Part shown: positions 7,326 through 16,208 of the stretch, piece after piece | Position numbering within the stretch: the stretch's first letter is position 1 | Layout: every line of letters starts with the position of its first letter | Source of the DNA: Roseobacter insulae | GTDB taxonomy: Bacteria; Pseudomonadota; Alphaproteobacteria; Rhodobacterales; Rhodobacteraceae | NCBI RefSeq assembly: GCF_019375555.1 | Contig: NZ_JAHXDN010000002.1 | Coordinates: 682,001-746,000 of the forward strand | Direction of reading: 5' to 3' | DNA: 64,000 bases | Notes under the pieces: model-generated | What the model was told of the DNA's origin: nothing | Database searches by the model: none | Seen by the model: only the letters and a program-made list of their open reading frames with translations | Position numbers and translations under genes: made by a program

Positions 7326-8944
7326 CCCGCGAACGCCTTTATCTTTACGACACCACTCTGCGGGACGGGCAACAGACGCAGGGCGTTCAGTTCTCCACCG
7401 AAGAAAAACGCGTCATCGCCGAGACGCTGGATCAGTTGGGTGTCGATTACATCGAGGGCGGCTGGCCCGGTGCGAACCCCACCGACAGCGCCTTTTTCGA
7501 GACGGCCCCGGCCACCGAGGCGCGTATGACCGCCTTTGGCATGACCAAGCGCGCAGGCATGTCGGCAGAGAATGACGATGTGCTGGCTGCGGTCATGAAT
7601 GCGGGCACCAAGGCCGTCTGCCTCGTGGGCAAGACCCATGATTTTCATGTTGAGGCCGCCCTGGGCATCTCTCTGGCAGAGAACATCGACAACATCGCCC
7701 GCTCTATCGCGCATATCAAATCCGCCGGGCGCGAGGCGCTCTTTGATGCGGAGCATTTCTTTGATGGCTACCGCGCCAATCCCGATCATGCGCTGGAAGC
7801 GATCAGGGCCGCCTATGACGCGGGCGCGCGCTGGATCGTGCTCTGCGACACCAACGGCGGCACACTGCCCGAAGAGGTCGGGCGTGTCACCGCCGAGGTC
7901 ATCAGGGCTGGTATTCCCGGCGACCATCTGGGCATCCACACGCATAACGACACGGAAAATGCCGTTGCCTGCACGCTGGCTGCCGTGGACGCGGGCGCGC
8001 GGCAAATTCAGGGCACGCTGAATGGTCTGGGTGAACGCTGCGGCAATGCCAATCTGACAGCGATCATTCCGATATTGCTGCTGAAAGCGCCCTATGCCAG
8101 CCGCTTTCAGACCCGTGTCACACCCGCGGCGCTCAAAGGGCTGACGCGCACCAGCCGGATGCTGGACGAGATCCTCAACCGGGTGCCGTTCCGGCAGGCG
8201 GCTTTCGTGGGCTCGTCGGCTTTTGCCCACAAGGCCGGGCTGCATGCCTCCGCGATCCTCAAGGATCCCAGCACCTATGAACACATCGACCCCGGCGATG
8301 TCGGAAACGCCCGCATCATCCCGATGTCCAATCAGGCGGGCCAGTCGAACCTGCGGGAACGCCTGACCGCCGCGGGGATTGCCGTGGCGCGCGGTGACCC
8401 GGCACTGGGCCTGATCCTCGACCGGATCAAGACGCGGGAGGCGGACGGGTATTCCTATGACACGGCGCAGGCCAGCTTCGAGCTGCTGGCGCGCGATGCG
8501 CTGGGGCAGATGCCGGAGTTCTTCGAGGTCAAGCGCTACCGGGTGACCGTGGAACGGCGAAAGAACAAATATGACCAGATGATCAGCCTGTCGGAGGCGG
8601 TTGTCGTGGTAAAGGTGGACGGCGAAAAGAAGCTGTCGGTCAGTGAATCCATGGATGAGACCGGCTCGGACCGCGGGCCTGTCAATGCACTCGCCAAGGC
8701 CCTGGCCAAGGATCTCGGACGCTACCAGGGGATCATCGACGACATGCGGCTGGTCGATTTCAAGGTGCGTATCACGCAGGGTGGCACCGAGGCCGTGACC
8801 CGCGTCATCATCGACAGCGAAGATGCGCAGGGGCACCGCTGGTCGACGGTCGGCGTTTCGGCGAACATCGTGGATGCGTCTTTCGAAGCACTTCTGGATG
8901 CGATCCGCTGGAAACTGCTGCGCGACACCGCGAGGGCCTCATGA
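7322..8944 (+). CDS. cimA: (R)-citramalate synthase
   Basis: A 540-residue DRE-TIM metallolyase that condenses acetyl-CoA and pyruvate to citramalate, the first step of the pyruvate route to 2-oxobutyrate and isoleucine. The N-terminal barrel shows TTLRDGQQTQGV (11-22) and the metal-binding HTHNDTENA. The C-terminal regulatory domain (about 415-540) is the LeuA dimer type, which binds the feedback amino acid. The CimA branch is supported by GVDYIEGGWPGANPTD. The ATG at 7322 overlaps the stop of the bridging frame. The gene ends ATGA with the next gene, so translation is coupled. Confidence 0.88.
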   Translation: MTRERLYLYDTTLRDGQQTQGVQFSTEEKRVIAETLDQLGVDYIEGGWPGANPTDSAFFETAPATEARMTAFGMTKRAGMSAENDDVLAAVMNAGTKAVCLVGKTHDFHVEAALGISLAENIDNIARSIAHIKSAGREALFDAEHFFDGYRANPDHALEAIRAAYDAGARWIVLCDTNGGTLPEEVGRVTAEVIRAGIPGDHLGIHTHNDTENAVACTLAAVDAGARQIQGTLNGLGERCGNANLTAIIPILLLKAPYASRFQTRVTPAALKGLTRTSRMLDEILNRVPFRQAAFVGSSAFAHKAGLHASAILKDPSTYEHIDPGDVGNARIIPMSNQAGQSNLRERLTAAGIAVARGDPALGLILDRIKTREADGYSYDTAQASFELLARDALGQMPEFFEVKRYRVTVERRKNKYDQMISLSEAVVVVKVDGEKKLSVSESMDETGSDRGPVNALAKALAKDLGRYQGIIDDMRLVDFKVRITQGGTEAVTRVIIDSEDAQGHRWSTVGVSANIVDASFEALLDAIRWKLLRDTARAS

Positions 8945-9669
8945 GCGATGCGTATTGGGACGCATTTTTCGTGCTGCACCGGGACCTGCCGCGGGAAGGT
9001 CCGGGAGAACCCGCCGATGTAGAATGGGCCTGCCGGGTGGCCCGATTACAGCAGGACGCCCGGATCTGCGATGCGGCCTGCGGGCCGGGTGCAGATATCC
9101 CGGCGCTGCTGCAGGCAGCTCCGGATGGTCACATCGACGCGATGGATAAGACTGCTCAATTTGTGGATCAGGCCCGGGCCGCGCACGGGGCGAACCCGCG
9201 GGTGTCGCTGTCGGTATCGGACATGGCCGGGATCACCGGCCCCTACGACATGATCTGGTGTGCCGGTGCGCTTTACTTCCTCGGGGTCAGCGAGGGTCTG
9301 CGCCGGTGGCGCGCGGCCCTGGCTCCCGGTGGCGCGGTCGTTTTCTCCGAACCGTGCTGGTTCACGGAGGATCGCCCGGCGGCGGCAGCGCAGCTCTGGG
9401 CAGAATACCCGGCGATGACCGATGCCGATGGCATCGCGCGGCAGGTAGAGGCGGCGGGCTACAGCACGGTGGCCACGCGCAGATTGTCGCAAACGGCCTG
9501 GGAAAACTACTACGCACCCCTGGACACCCGCATTGCCGCGTTGCGACCGGATGCGCAGGGGGCCCTGGCCCGGGTGCTGGACGAGGCGGAGGCCGAGGCC
9601 GCGAGCTGGCGCGCTCACCGGGATGCCTTCGGCTATCTGCTGAGTGTGGTAACACCGGATGACATTTGA
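8941..9669 (+). CDS. Class I SAM-dependent methyltransferase
   Basis: A 242-residue Rossmann-fold methyltransferase. The SAM-binding motif I is DAACGPGADIP, followed by an acidic motif II (IDAMDKT) and a motif like post-I, YDMIWCAGALYFLG. It may be related to trans-aconitate-type small-molecule methyltransferases, but no substrate can be read. The ATG overlaps the cimA stop and its 3' end overlaps the next gene by 11 bases, so all are cotranscribed. Its presence in an amino-acid operon may be historical rather than functional. Confidence 0.75.
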   Translation: MSDAYWDAFFVLHRDLPREGPGEPADVEWACRVARLQQDARICDAACGPGADIPALLQAAPDGHIDAMDKTAQFVDQARAAHGANPRVSLSVSDMAGITGPYDMIWCAGALYFLGVSEGLRRWRAALAPGGAVVFSEPCWFTEDRPAAAAQLWAEYPAMTDADGIARQVEAAGYSTVATRRLSQTAWENYYAPLDTRIAALRPDAQGALARVLDEAEAEAASWRAHRDAFGYLLSVVTPDDI

Positions 9670-10447
9670 CGCCGATCTGAACGCCTGCGCCAGCTTGGTC
9701 GAAAAGGGCGACCCGGACCGGTTCGCGGCGACCATGGCCAGCCCGGTGGCGGCGCGGCGCGTACTGTTCCCGCTCTATGCGTTCAACGTGGAAGTGTCGC
9801 GCGCGCCATGGGTCACGCAGGAGACCATGATTGCCGAAATGCGGCTTCAGTGGTGGCGCGACGCTCTGGAAGAGATCGGATCGGGGGTGACCGTGCGCCG
9901 CCACTCCGTGGTCTCGCCGCTTGCCGACATACTCGATGCAGAGGGAGCCCGGACACTGGACCGGCTGATCGCGGCGCGCCGGTGGGACATCTACAGGGAA
10001 GCTTTTGAGGATGCGGCGCATTTCAAAGCCTACCTGACCGAGACGGCAGCGGGCCTGATGTGGGTGGCGATGCGCGCCCTGACGCAGGCTCAGGCGCAGC
10101 CGGACCCTGAGGAGGAAAGTGGCAAAGCTGTGCGCAGGCTCGGGTATGCCACGGGGCTTGCACGGTTCCTGCAGGCGGTGCCCGCACTTGAGGCCCAGGG
10201 GCGCATTCCGCTGGTTGATGGGCGCAGCGACGGCGTTGCGGCCCTGGCAAGATCGGCCCTCGCCGATTGCGGAACGCCCGCTGTGTATCGCCGGTTGCTG
10301 GCGCGACCGGCCCGACCTGCGCTGACCGAAGCCTTCCTGACGAAATCCATCCTGACGCAGGTTGTCCGCACACCGCAGCGCGTGGCGCAGGGAACGCTTG
10401 CGGTGTCGCCGTTGCGCAGATCCTACGCGCTGTGGCGGTGGGTCTGA
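9659..10447 (+). CDS. Squalene/phytoene synthase family protein
   Basis: A 262-residue all-helical protein resembling the squalene/phytoene synthase superfamily: FPLYAFNVEVSRA, EMRLQWWRDAL and a later GYATGLARFLQAVP. The canonical DXXXD aspartate pairs needed for prenyl-diphosphate chemistry are not evident. That places it nearer the NDUFAF6-like branch, associated in eukaryotes with complex I assembly, than to true carotenoid enzymes. Last gene of the cysS-cimA operon; it overlaps the methyltransferase. Confidence 0.7.
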   Translation: MTFDADLNACASLVEKGDPDRFAATMASPVAARRVLFPLYAFNVEVSRAPWVTQETMIAEMRLQWWRDALEEIGSGVTVRRHSVVSPLADILDAEGARTLDRLIAARRWDIYREAFEDAAHFKAYLTETAAGLMWVAMRALTQAQAQPDPEEESGKAVRRLGYATGLARFLQAVPALEAQGRIPLVDGRSDGVAALARSALADCGTPAVYRRLLARPARPALTEAFLTKSILTQVVRTPQRVAQGTLAVSPLRRSYALWRWV

Positions 10448-10467
10448 CAGCCCGAGGTCCGGTTAAC

Positions 10468-11691
10468 TTACGCGGTTTGCGGTTTCGGGCGCAGCATGAG
10501 CCAGATCAGCGCACCGCCGGCCAAGACAAGGAAGGGCACCATGGCGATGTTCACCGCCGCCCAGCCTTCCTGCGGCGTTCCACCCGAGCAGTTCATCAAA
10601 CCGCCCGACGACAGCGATGCCAGCGTCACGCCACCAAAGACCAGCAGGTCGTTCAGCCCCTGCATGCGCCCGCGCTCGTGCGGTTCATGCGCGCCGGCGA
10701 GCATTGTCGTCGCGCCGATGAAACCAAAATTCCAGCCAAGGCCCAGGAGGATCAGCGCGACAAAGAAGTGGCTCAGTTCAACGCCCGACAGGGCCACGGC
10801 CCCGGCGCCCCCCAGTATCAGCAGGCCCAGACCCATGATCCGCTCGACGCCGAATCTGACGATCAGATGCCCGGTGAAAAACGACGGCGCGAACATCGCC
10901 AGCACGTGGCCGGTGACGACGTTGGAGGCATCGGCAACCGCAAAGCCACAGCCCACGACCGCCAGCGGCGTCGAGGTCATCACGAGGTTCATCAGCGCGT
11001 AAGACACCATCGCACAGATTACAGCGACCGCGATGCGCGGCGTTTTCAGTAACTCCCCCAGCGACCGGCCACGCGGTGCATCGGCGGTGCGTTTCACCGG
11101 TTTGGGGATGTCGAGGAAGATGAAGAGGAACATGCCCATCAGGTTCAGCGCCATCGCTGCCAGATACACCGGGAAAAACCGCATGACCGTCGCGTCGGGG
11201 TTTGTGCTGGTCAGGTATCCCACCAGTTGCGGTCCGATGACGGCCGACAGCAATCCGCCTGCCATCACGTAGGAGATGGCCTTGGGCCGAAATCCGTCAG
11301 AGGCGGTATCGGCGGCGGCAAAACGAAAAAAACCCTGTGAAGACATGTAGATACCGGTGAGGTAGCTGCCCACCAGAAACACCCAGAAGTTGGACAGCGT
11401 CAGCGCATAGGCACAGATGGACGCGCCGATCAGCCCCCCCGCGGCACCAACGACAAAACCAGCCCGCCTGCCATAACGCTGCATCAGCCCGGACAGCCAG
11501 GGCGCGGTGGTCATCGATCCGAACACGATCATCGAAATCGGCAATGTCGCAAGGCAGAGGTTGGTCGACATCTGTTGCCCGGCGAGCCCCGCGACGACGA
11601 ACATCATGGTGATCTGACTGCCCAGAAACGCTTGCGCCATGACCAACACGGTCACGTTTCGTTTGGCGCGGCTGTCGTCTACGGCTTGCAT
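10468..11691 (-). CDS. Major facilitator superfamily transporter
   Basis: A 407-residue membrane protein with about 12 hydrophobic segments. It has an MFS loop between helices 2 and 3 (GLMQRYGRRAGFVVG) and a second related loop after helix 8 (LIVRFGVERIMGLG). The order and length fit a drug- or metabolite-efflux MFS carrier, but the substrate is unknown. It is convergent with the preceding operon (20 bases apart) and divergent from the CobK-like gene, whose start is 75 bases away. Confidence 0.82.
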   Translation of the reverse strand: MQAVDDSRAKRNVTVLVMAQAFLGSQITMMFVVAGLAGQQMSTNLCLATLPISMIVFGSMTTAPWLSGLMQRYGRRAGFVVGAAGGLIGASICAYALTLSNFWVFLVGSYLTGIYMSSQGFFRFAAADTASDGFRPKAISYVMAGGLLSAVIGPQLVGYLTSTNPDATVMRFFPVYLAAMALNLMGMFLFIFLDIPKPVKRTADAPRGRSLGELLKTPRIAVAVICAMVSYALMNLVMTSTPLAVVGCGFAVADASNVVTGHVLAMFAPSFFTGHLIVRFGVERIMGLGLLILGGAGAVALSGVELSHFFVALILLGLGWNFGFIGATTMLAGAHEPHERGRMQGLNDLLVFGGVTLASLSSGGLMNCSGGTPQEGWAAVNIAMVPFLVLAGGALIWLMLRPKPQTA

Positions 11692-11766
11692 GCGCCTTGC
11701 GTATTCCTGTTGCCGGTCGGGAGCAAGCCCTCTTGCCTAAGTCATGATCTCGCATACAGTCAAACC

Positions 11767-12510
11767 ATGGTAAGAGGTGGAAAAGTTCTAGTGATGGCCG
11801 GAGCCAGAGAAGCGCATGGCGTGATCGCCAAGCTGGTCTCTCGCGGGCGAGATGTCATCGCCAGCCTGCCCGAACCGGAGCGTGCCTTCGATACTTTGCC
11901 GGTGCCCACCCGCATCGGACCTTTTCACGACGCGAGCGCGTTGCAGGAATGGTTTGCCGCCAACGAGGTCCGTTGTGTCATTGACGCCAGCCACGCGTTC
12001 GACGCCAAGATTTCGCGGCGCACCGCGAGGATCTGTTCGCGCCAGCACCTGAGCTATCTGCGCATCCTGCGGCCGCCGTGGCATGCCACCGGGCTGGATC
12101 GCTGGACGGTTTGCGCTTCGGTAAAACAGGCCTCGGACACGGTACCACCCGGTGCCCGCGTCTTCAGCAATACCGGGCGCGCGTCGCTGCCGGAATTTGC
12201 CGAATTCCGGGGCCGGGTTCTGTTTCTGCGCCAAACCCGCAAACCCGCTACGCCGCCACCGTACCCCTTTGTGACCTACAGTTTCGGAACGCCGCCCTAT
12301 TCGCAACGCAGCGAAGAGACCCTATTTCGCGAGCTCCGCGTCACCCGCCTGATCTGCCGTAACGTGGGGGGCGCGGCCAGCATGTCCAAACTGCTTGCGG
12401 CGCGGCGTCTGGGCATTCGCGTCCTGATGATCGAACGGCCCCAGACACCGGTGGCGATGCCGGTGGTGGAAACCATTGCCGAGGCTTTGGCATGGGAAGC
12501 AAACGCGTGA
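11767..12510 (+). CDS. CobK/CbiJ-family precorrin-6A reductase-like protein
   Basis: A 247-residue protein resembling precorrin-6A reductases of cobalamin synthesis. The best evidence is the C-terminal block RNVGGAASMSKLLAARRLGIRVLMIERP, which has the family spacing. VFSNTGRASLPEF in the middle also fits. The N-terminal nucleotide loop is unusual (MAGAREAHG in place of the usual GGT-EA), so activity may have diverged. The ATG at 11767 is needed to keep the first beta strand. No cob genes are nearby; it is cotranscribed with alkA and an esterase, which argues for a paralog. Confidence 0.6.
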   Translation: MVRGGKVLVMAGAREAHGVIAKLVSRGRDVIASLPEPERAFDTLPVPTRIGPFHDASALQEWFAANEVRCVIDASHAFDAKISRRTARICSRQHLSYLRILRPPWHATGLDRWTVCASVKQASDTVPPGARVFSNTGRASLPEFAEFRGRVLFLRQTRKPATPPPYPFVTYSFGTPPYSQRSEETLFRELRVTRLICRNVGGAASMSKLLAARRLGIRVLMIERPQTPVAMPVVETIAEALAWEANA

Positions 12511-13139
12511 CACCGGGGCGGATTATCCACACAGACGAGGATGTTGCCGAGGGCGCCGCCTGGCTTGCCGCACAAGATGAGCGCCTCGCCCGTGCCTTGC
12601 GTGTCACACAGCCCCTGCCGCTCAGGCGGAAACCGGACGGGTTCGCGGAGTTGCTCAGCGCCATTGTCAGCCAGCAGGTCTCGACCGCCTCCGCACAGGC
12701 CTTGTGGGCCAATCTGCAGACAGCCGGGGTGGTGACGCCGGATGCCGTTCGGGCACGGACCGAAGCGGAACTGCGGGGTCTGGGCTTGAGCCGCCAGAAG
12801 GCCCGGTACGCCCATGCTCTGGCAGCGGCTGATATCGACTATCATAGTCTGCGGCGTGTTCCTGACGACGAGGTGGTCAGGACACTGACCGCGGTGACCG
12901 GCATCGGGGTCTGGACCGCGGAAATCTACGCGATGTTCAGTCTGGGCCGGGCGGATGTCTTTGCGCCCGGCGATCTCGCATTGCGGGAGGCGGCGCGGCT
13001 TATCTACGACATGCCTGCGCGGCCCAGGGAACGGGAATTGCGGAAGATGGCGGAGGCATGGTCGCCCTGGCGGTCGGTTGCAGCACGTTTGCTCTTTGCC
13101 TACTACAGACACGCAAAACAAAGGGACGGTATTACATGA
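12492..13139 (+). CDS. alkA: DNA-3-methyladenine glycosylase II (AlkA family)
   Basis: A 215-residue HhH-GPD DNA glycosylase that removes alkylated purines. The helix-hairpin-helix is LTAVTGIGVWTA (132-143) and the catalytic Asp is D161 in FAPGDLALREA. SAIVSQQVSTASA (56-68) is the usual conserved helix. The ATG at 12492 overlaps cobK by 19 bases; a GTG at 12507 that overlaps the cobK stop is an alternative start. It ends ATGA with the next gene. It lacks an Ada-type N-terminal domain. Confidence 0.88.
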   Translation: MGSKRVTPGRIIHTDEDVAEGAAWLAAQDERLARALRVTQPLPLRRKPDGFAELLSAIVSQQVSTASAQALWANLQTAGVVTPDAVRARTEAELRGLGLSRQKARYAHALAAADIDYHSLRRVPDDEVVRTLTAVTGIGVWTAEIYAMFSLGRADVFAPGDLALREAARLIYDMPARPRERELRKMAEAWSPWRSVAARLLFAYYRHAKQRDGIT

Positions 13140-13801
13140 CAAGGGTTTTGAATGCAGGGCGTCGCGCGCCGGTATCGGGCGACACGCGGTCCGTGGTGGT
13201 GTTTCTGCATGGATATGGCGCGAATGGCGCTGACCTGCTCGGCCTTGCCGACCCGCTGGGCGAACATTTGCCCGACACGCTCTTCGTGGCACCGGATGCG
13301 CCGGAAGCCTGCGCCGGGGCGCCCATGGGGTTTCAGTGGTTCCCGATCCCATGGATCGACGGATCGTCCGAAGAGGAATCGATGCGCGGCATGTTGCAGG
13401 CCATCGACGACCTGAATGCCTTTCTCGACGCATTGATGGTCGACGAGGACGTGCTGCCCGAACAGGTGGTGCTGTTCGGCTTCTCCCAGGGCACGATGAT
13501 GGCGCTGCATGTCGCGCCGCGCCGCGAGGACGAAATTGCCGGGATCGTTGCCTTTTCGGGCCGTCTGCTCAGTCCCGAAACCCTCGGCGACGAAGTCGTT
13601 GTCCGCCCGCCGGTTTTGCTGGTGCATGGCGATCAGGATGATGTGGTGCCTCCGCAATCCCTGCCGCAGGCGGCCGAGGCGCTGCAGGAAGCCGGCTGGC
13701 AGGATGTTTTTGCCCATATCATGAAGGGCACCGGCCACGGTATCGCGCCCGACGGTCTGTCTGTGGCGCTGGCCTTCATGCGCGACAAGCTGAGCCTTTA
13801 G
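13136..13801 (+). CDS. Carboxylesterase/phospholipase-type alpha/beta hydrolase
   Basis: A 221-residue hydrolase of the YpfH/acyl-protein-thioesterase group. It shows the oxyanion-region HGYGANG (25-31), the nucleophile Ser117 in GFSQG, the acid near D168-D169 in HGDQDDVVP and His201 in GTGHG. There is no signal peptide, so it acts in the cytoplasm on short esters, acyl groups or lysophospholipids. The ATG overlaps the alkA stop. Its own stop overlaps the stop of the convergent AraC gene (TTAG). Confidence 0.82.
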   Translation: MTRVLNAGRRAPVSGDTRSVVVFLHGYGANGADLLGLADPLGEHLPDTLFVAPDAPEACAGAPMGFQWFPIPWIDGSSEEESMRGMLQAIDDLNAFLDALMVDEDVLPEQVVLFGFSQGTMMALHVAPRREDEIAGIVAFSGRLLSPETLGDEVVVRPPVLLVHGDQDDVVPPQSLPQAAEALQEAGWQDVFAHIMKGTGHGIAPDGLSVALAFMRDKLSL

Positions 13802-14802
13802 CCTGCGCCTTTACGATAGGCGCCGGGGCTTTGCCCCATCACCCGCTGAAACTCTGCATAGAAATTGGAACGCGTGAGAAAGCCGGCGGCTTCGCCAACC
13901 GCGCCCACCGGGTCCGTGGTGGCGCGCAGCAATTCCGCGGCTTCCGCCACCCGAAACTCGTTGATGAACTGCGAGACGTTTTTGCCGCTGGAGCGGTTCA
14001 CCGCCTCCGACAGCGCACGGTCCGTCACGCCCAACCGGCGGGCAAGGCGGGTGAGGGACAGTTGCGGGTCCACATAAAGCCTGCTGTCGGTCAGAAACCG
14101 CCGGGCCTGTGCCGCGATCTCCGCGTCCTGTGTGCTTTGCGATTGCGCGGGCGGCGCGCCCGATGATCGCCGCATGGTGAAGACGACGGCCCCGATCAGC
14201 AGCAGGATCAGCACGATGCTGGCCACCGACAGCAACCGCGCGACATTTGCACCCGCGTTGCGCGCGAAATCCACGGCGATGAGCGTATCCATGGCGCAGG
14301 TCACTGTCAGCAGGACAACCCCCACAAGGCTCATCCGGCGCATGAAGCCGATATGCGCCAGCGCCAGCTTCGACAGGCGGTCCGGTCCCGCGCGCCAGAG
14401 CCGCAGCAGGAGCACGGCATAGGCTGCATAGCTCAGACCGATCAGCAGATCGAGCGCGATCCGCACAGGCGGAGATGCCGCGACAACAACCGTGAGCAGC
14501 GTCGCAATACCGAGGTGGCGCAGAACGTGCCGCTGCAACCGCGCGGCACGATCCGAAAGAGCGACATAGCCGAGGTACAGCAACGGCCCGATCCAGAAGG
14601 GCAGGAGCCTTTGCACCACCAGCACATCTTCGATCTGATAGGCAAACCTGAGCGCGACAAAGAGCGTCTCCACCGCGATCAGCGCTGCCAGAGCGGCAAA
14701 GAACGCTTTGGCCGGTCCCGGAAGCCATGTCCGCGTCAGAACGAGAGCGCCGATGACGGCGGACAGAAAGGTCAGGAAAAGGGGCAGGGGGACGGAAATC
14801 AC
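13798..14802 (-). CDS. Membrane-anchored AraC-family transcriptional regulator
   Basis: A 334-residue protein whose first two thirds carry six or seven hydrophobic segments, ending in IVLILLLIGAVVFTMRRS. The C-terminal 100 residues are an AraC-type double helix-turn-helix (LTRLARRLGVTDRALSEAVN, then ...FLTRSNFYAEFQRVMGQSPGAYRK). This architecture senses a signal in or across the membrane. It is divergent from a secreted esterase, its most likely target, with a strong palindrome between them. Confidence 0.8.
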   Translation of the reverse strand: MISVPLPLFLTFLSAVIGALVLTRTWLPGPAKAFFAALAALIAVETLFVALRFAYQIEDVLVVQRLLPFWIGPLLYLGYVALSDRAARLQRHVLRHLGIATLLTVVVAASPPVRIALDLLIGLSYAAYAVLLLRLWRAGPDRLSKLALAHIGFMRRMSLVGVVLLTVTCAMDTLIAVDFARNAGANVARLLSVASIVLILLLIGAVVFTMRRSSGAPPAQSQSTQDAEIAAQARRFLTDSRLYVDPQLSLTRLARRLGVTDRALSEAVNRSSGKNVSQFINEFRVAEAAELLRATTDPVGAVGEAAGFLTRSNFYAEFQRVMGQSPGAYRKGAG

Positions 14803-14831
14803 GGGTCAGACCTGTCCTTCATTGCGCGCAG

Positions 14832-14857
14832 CTGTCCTGAAACAGCTTTCAGGACAG
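14832..14857. promoter_or_regulatory. Probable operator between the AraC regulator and the secreted esterase
   Basis: Eleven-base arms CTGTCCTGAAA and TTTCAGGACAG form a perfect inverted repeat around CAGC. It sits 30 bases upstream of the regulator start and 74 bases upstream of the esterase start. CTGTCC recurs near the regulator start, which may be a further half site. The position suits autoregulation plus control of the esterase. Confidence 0.55.
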
Positions 14858-14930
14858 TCATGGCATTGCCTGAAATCGGCGAGTTGCTCAAGTGAGGATC
14901 ATCGCAACACCAACCTCGTGAGGTCCAAAA

Positions 14931-15986
14931 ATGAACACGAACCTTCGTCAACTCTGTCTGGGCGCGGCCATTGTCTTCGGGCTGACCGCCGCCTCCACCG
15001 ACGCGGCCGAATACGCACCGGCCGTGGCTGAATTCAAAGCCGAACACCCCGGCGGAGAGCGCGCGCTTGCCGGTCATGTCTGGTACCCATCCCATGCGCA
15101 AGGCGCGCCGGGCCTTCTGCGCGGCAGCGCTGTCTGGCGTGACATCACCGGACATCTGGACGCCCGCATTGCTCCCGGTGTCTTTCCGCTGGTGCTGATT
15201 TCGCACGGTATGTACGGCAATACGGTCAACCAGGCGTGGCTGGCAAAGCGGCTGGCCGCCGAGGGGATCATCTCGGTCCTTCCCAACCATCCCGGCACGA
15301 CCAGCTTTGACCGTGACGCATTCGAAGCACGGCGGCTCTGGCTGCGCGCCACGGATTTGTCGGTGAGCCTGGACCAGGTCCTGACCGACCCGCGTTTTGC
15401 CGACCACATTGACGGCACGCGGATCGCGGCCGCCGGTCATTCGCTTGGCGGCTACACGGTGATGGCCGCCAGCGGTGCCCGGCACGATGCTGAGGGTTTT
15501 GCCGACTATTGTGCAATTGTGCCGATGCGCGCGGATTGTGAAGCGCTGGATACGTGGCAGGTCGGCACGGACCCGGCAGATCTGGACATGCTGCAAAGCG
15601 ACCGTTCCGATCCCCGGATCAGAACCACGATCGCCATGGATATCGGTGGCACCCAGACCTTTGATCCTGAAAGCCTTGCCGAGATCGATATGCCGATCCT
15701 CGTGCTGGGCTCGGGGCGGCAGGATATGCTGATGCAGGATGTGGAATCCCGCGCGCTGGCCGCCGCATTGCCCCGCGACAGGGTCACACATATCGAACTG
15801 TCGACGGTGGGGCACTTCGACTTCATGGGCCAATGCGTCGAAGGCGGGTATGAGATTCTCGCCCGCGAATTACCGGGGGACGAGATGGTCTGTATCAAGG
15901 GCATGCAGCATCGGGCCGCACAGCATGACCGTATCTTTGATCTTGTCATGGATCATTTCCGTGACACCGGGATCGTCTCACAATAG
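14931..15986 (+). CDS. Secreted alpha/beta hydrolase (dienelactone/PAF-acetylhydrolase-like)
   Basis: A 351-residue protein with a signal peptide at about 1-26 (ending STDAA). An alpha/beta hydrolase domain follows, with SHGMYGN as the oxyanion element, the nucleophile in AGHSLGGYT (about S170) and a C-terminal His in STVGHFDFMG. The VFPLVLISHG...LAAEGIISVLPNHPG context resembles predicted dienelactone hydrolase/PAF-acetylhydrolase-like enzymes. It probably acts in the periplasm or outside the cell. The substrate is unknown. Control by the adjacent membrane AraC protein is inferred from divergent placement. Confidence 0.78.
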   Translation: MNTNLRQLCLGAAIVFGLTAASTDAAEYAPAVAEFKAEHPGGERALAGHVWYPSHAQGAPGLLRGSAVWRDITGHLDARIAPGVFPLVLISHGMYGNTVNQAWLAKRLAAEGIISVLPNHPGTTSFDRDAFEARRLWLRATDLSVSLDQVLTDPRFADHIDGTRIAAAGHSLGGYTVMAASGARHDAEGFADYCAIVPMRADCEALDTWQVGTDPADLDMLQSDRSDPRIRTTIAMDIGGTQTFDPESLAEIDMPILVLGSGRQDMLMQDVESRALAAALPRDRVTHIELSTVGHFDFMGQCVEGGYEILARELPGDEMVCIKGMQHRAAQHDRIFDLVMDHFRDTGIVSQ

Positions 15987-16105
15987 CAGGGTAGCCGCGG
16001 TTCGGCGGCTTTTGCAGGCCGCCGGACCGATACTGTGGATAACTGTCACTTTATCGTTACCGAAATCACCTATCTCGATGGCGAGATGTTGTGGTCAAAC
16101 GAGGG

Positions 16106-16134
16106 CTTGTCAGCTTCGGACCACGATATATAGT
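16106..16134 (+). promoter_or_regulatory. Putative promoter of the HNH gene
   Basis: CTTGTC (16106-16111) and TATAGT (16129-16134) are separated by 17 bases. The expected start point is about 16141, which is the ATG of a 10-codon upstream frame. This would make that frame leaderless. Confidence 0.45.
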
Positions 16135-16140
16135 CTGAAT

Positions 16141-16173
16141 ATGACTCGTGCGCTGGTGGCGCGGTTGGCGTGA
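16141..16173 (+). CDS. Possible 10-residue leaderless upstream reading frame
   Basis: The frame encodes MTRALVARLA and begins at the predicted transcription start. It ends 35 bases before the HNH ATG. It is rich in Ala, Leu and Arg codons. Chance is a serious alternative because the frame is very short. I list it because a leader of the same type lies upstream of cysS. Confidence 0.25.
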   Translation: MTRALVARLA

Positions 16174-16208
16174 GGCTTGTGGAAAAGCGGTAGAGGGTTA
16201 GCCCGGAC

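Noticed and set aside
7304..8836. A 510-codon minus-strand frame
   Set aside because: Antisense to cimA, and its His/Gln/Arg-rich translation is typical of reverse-frame artefacts.
12523..12531. A perfect DnaA box TTATCCACA
   Set aside because: It lies in the coding region of alkA without other boxes or AT-rich DNA, so chance is the simplest reading.
16034..16042. A perfect DnaA box TGTGGATAA before the HNH gene
   Set aside because: A single box in a short intergenic region with no partner sites.
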